DNA from: Treponema denticola
Lineage (GTDB): Bacteria; Spirochaetota; Spirochaetia; Treponematales; Treponemataceae
NCBI RefSeq assembly: GCF_024181405.1
Contig: NZ_CP051302.1
Location: 2,294,001-2,358,000, forward strand
Direction: 5' to 3'
DNA: 64,000 nucleotides
Shown: positions 62,132 to 64,000 of the stretch, piece by piece
Layout: the number at the start of each line of letters is the position of its first letter
Numbering within the stretch: position 1 is the first letter of the stretch
Program-made: the position numbers and the translations under genes
The notes under the pieces: model-generated
What the model was told of the DNA's origin: nothing
Databases searched by the model: none
Seen by the model: only the letters and a program-made list of their open reading frames with translations

Positions 62132-64000
62132 ATGAAGAAAGATGTTGTATTGCAAAAAGATGAAACCGATTGTGCTGCAGCCTGTATTGCGACTATTGCT
62201 AGGCGTTATGGAAAACGCATTGCGGTAAAGCGGATAAGAAAGTTTGCACACACAGATCAAGAAGGTACTTCCGGTCTTGGGATAACAAAAGCGGCTAAGG
62301 CTTTTGGTTTTGACTGCAGAGGCGTTATCTCCAAAGAAAAACAAATTCCGGATGATGTAAAGCTGCCCTTTATTGCACATGTCGTTACGCCAATTGGTAA
62401 CCATTATGTTACTGTTGAATCGGTTCGGACTCAGTTTATAGAAATAGGAGACCCTGCGATTGGTTTAAGAAAAATTACCAAAGAAGAATTCAATGCTATG
62501 TGGACAGGCGTTTTCTTCTTGCTCACTCCTACGGCTAGTTTTTCAGAAATTGAAGATTCCGGTTCGGATCTACTCCGATTTTTTAAACTATTGGAACCAT
62601 ATAAAAATGTATGGATTAAAGTTTTTTTTGCAAGTTTAATGTTAGCAGTTCTAGGCATTGCTTCAGCTTTTTATTTTCGATTCTTAATTGATGAAGTCCT
62701 TGCCGGCGGGCTGGAAAAAACTTTAACGTATTTTTCATTGTTTTTTTTAGTTGCCATAATTTTTCAATCACTTTTAACGCTTGCTCGAAATCAACTTCTT
62801 AATATTATGGGTTTTAAAATTGATAATGCATTAATGCAATCATATTTTAGCCATCTATTAAAACTACCAATGAATTTTTTTTCAAATAGAAAGACAGGCG
62901 AGCTTATTTCAAGAATGTATGACAGTGCGACAATTAGGGACATAGTTTCATCTACGTCGTTATCTGTGGCAATGGATGCGGTGATGATTGTTTTTGGAAT
63001 TATCTTTTTGTTTATGTTAGGTTCGAATTTGGCATTTGTTGCATTGGTGCCGGTAGTGATTGGCGCTATTGGAGTTTTGCTTTTTGCAAAACCATATGAA
63101 AAAAAAATGAAAGAGAGAGCTATTGCTGAAGCTAGTAAACAGTCTTGTATGGTTGAGCTTATTACAGGAATAGAAACCATAAAATCGATTGCGAGTGAAG
63201 ATATTGCAAATGATAAGGCAGAATTTGTATTGGTTGAAGCAACACGAAAAAATATTGAAATAGCCTCGATGGTAAATTTTCAAAATGTTTTTCAAATGTT
63301 TGTCTATAAATGCGGTAGTCTTGCCGTCTATTGGATCGGCGGTCTGGCAATTTTAAAAGGAAAGATGAGTTTAGGTCAGTTAATTTCTTTTGTAATTTTG
63401 TCAGGTTATTTTTTAGATCCATTATCACGGCTTTTAACGTTACAACCACTATTACAAGAAGCAAAAACGGCTGCAGAACGGCTTTCTGAAATTTTTGAAG
63501 AAGCTCCAGAAATTGATGAGGAAAATGAAGTAGAAAAGATAGTCCCGGATAAAATATTAGGAGCAATTGAAGTTAAAAACGTCTCTTTTTCCTATGGAGC
63601 TCGAGGAAAGACATTAAAAGATGTGAGTTTAAAAATTCATTCAGGTTCTAAAGTTGCCTTTGTTGGGGAATCCGGTTCCGGTAAAAGTACATTGGCAAAA
63701 TTATTGGTAAAACTATATAAACCAGATGCCGGTGAGATTTTGCTTGATGGAAAAAATATTGAAGATTATGATACAAAAGTACTACGAAAAAAAATAGGGT
63801 ATATCCAACAAGACTCGTTACTTTTTTCAGGAAGTATAGCAAACAATATTCGAGAAAGTAATCCTTCTGCACGCATGTCAGATGTTTTTTTAGCAAGTTC
63901 TATAGCAGCTGCAGATCGATTTATCACACATCTACCAGAACGGTTTAGCACCATTGTAGGTGAACGTGGTACAAGTTTGTCAGGAGGGGAAAAACAGCGG
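62132..64000 (+). CDS. Peptidase-containing ABC exporter (C39 type), 3' truncated
   Basis: The first 623 residues; the gene runs past the right edge. N-terminal C39 peptidase: Gln8 and Cys14 in LQKDETDCAAACIATIARRY, His91 in GNHYVTVES, Asp107 in GDPAIG. Then about six membrane helices (about 160-440) and the ATPase with Walker A GESGSGKST and signature LSGGEKQR at the edge. Family knowledge: such proteins cut double-glycine leaders and export the cargo. AAGG eight bases before ATG 62132. The likely cargo is the leader-bearing gene at 59949. Confidence 0.92.
   Translation, partial: MKKDVVLQKDETDCAAACIATIARRYGKRIAVKRIRKFAHTDQEGTSGLGITKAAKAFGFDCRGVISKEKQIPDDVKLPFIAHVVTPIGNHYVTVESVRTQFIEIGDPAIGLRKITKEEFNAMWTGVFFLLTPTASFSEIEDSGSDLLRFFKLLEPYKNVWIKVFFASLMLAVLGIASAFYFRFLIDEVLAGGLEKTLTYFSLFFLVAIIFQSLLTLARNQLLNIMGFKIDNALMQSYFSHLLKLPMNFFSNRKTGELISRMYDSATIRDIVSSTSLSVAMDAVMIVFGIIFLFMLGSNLAFVALVPVVIGAIGVLLFAKPYEKKMKERAIAEASKQSCMVELITGIETIKSIASEDIANDKAEFVLVEATRKNIEIASMVNFQNVFQMFVYKCGSLAVYWIGGLAILKGKMSLGQLISFVILSGYFLDPLSRLLTLQPLLQEAKTAAERLSEIFEEAPEIDEENEVEKIVPDKILGAIEVKNVSFSYGARGKTLKDVSLKIHSGSKVAFVGESGSGKSTLAKLLVKLYKPDAGEILLDGKNIEDYDTKVLRKKIGYIQQDSLLFSGSIANNIRESNPSARMSDVFLASSIAAADRFITHLPERFSTIVGERGTSLSGGEKQR

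Noticed and set aside
1..64000. CRISPR array, tRNA or rRNA genes
   Set aside because: No regularly spaced short repeats, and no cloverleaf or rRNA-like segments were noticed while reading both strands; small RNAs cannot be excluded by eye.

Overview
The window looks like a chromosome segment of an oral-type Treponema, closest in character to T. denticola or T. putidum. This is inferred from AT-rich DNA, Treponema-style lipoprotein signals and chemoreceptors, an IdeS-like cysteine protease behind Ig-like domains, an integron attC site, and ISAs1-type DNA. No database search was possible. The left edge cuts an ABC ATPase and the right edge cuts a peptidase-containing ABC exporter. No rRNA, tRNA or CRISPR array was seen.

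Layout. 1-1337: NitT/TauT-type ABC importer. 1541-4272: HgdB-like iron-sulfur protein, DUF3343 carrier, HgdC-like activator and TudS-like desulfidase. 4277-8476: Ugp-type sugar or glycerol-phosphate importer, divergent from an iron-type binding protein (8657-9673). The permease, ATPase and a glycosyltransferase for that iron system lie 4.7 kb away (14395-18261). Between them sits a minus-strand accessory block: an ABC exporter, a GIY-YIG-like gene, a DUF6884 gene, small exported proteins and a lipoprotein. 18258-20907: alpha/beta hydrolase and MurD. 21058-30324: a five-gene type I restriction-modification operon (hsdM, hsdS, rhuM, hsdR, YgjP-like protease). 30443-34447: ABC exporter, small HTH protein, IdeS-like lipoprotein protease. 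34535-35908: GltS.

From about 36 to 50 kb the DNA is visibly richer in G+C and much more rearranged. It carries a heterodimeric ABC exporter, long palindromic repeats, an esterase, flavoproteins and a cyclophilin-like lipoprotein. A direct repeat of about 745 bp flanks an integron cassette with a well-formed attC. A panE-like gene is split by an ISAs1-family element with a 9-bp target duplication. RpiB and L-lactate dehydrogenase follow. 49877-54359 is a probable drug-response operon (TetR regulator, rifampin-phosphotransferase-like protein, MATE pump) with two matching operator palindromes.

The right part holds an intact chemoreceptor, a YciI protein, MurJ, and a junction where a dead chemoreceptor is fused to a copied tail of gltS. 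The last 4 kb is a peptide-secretion locus. It has a double-glycine leader, then after an in-frame TAG a LysM plus papain-like protein, then a lipoprotein that could be an immunity or partner protein, then a C39-peptidase ABC exporter. This locus and the attC-bearing cassette are the most notable parts of the window.
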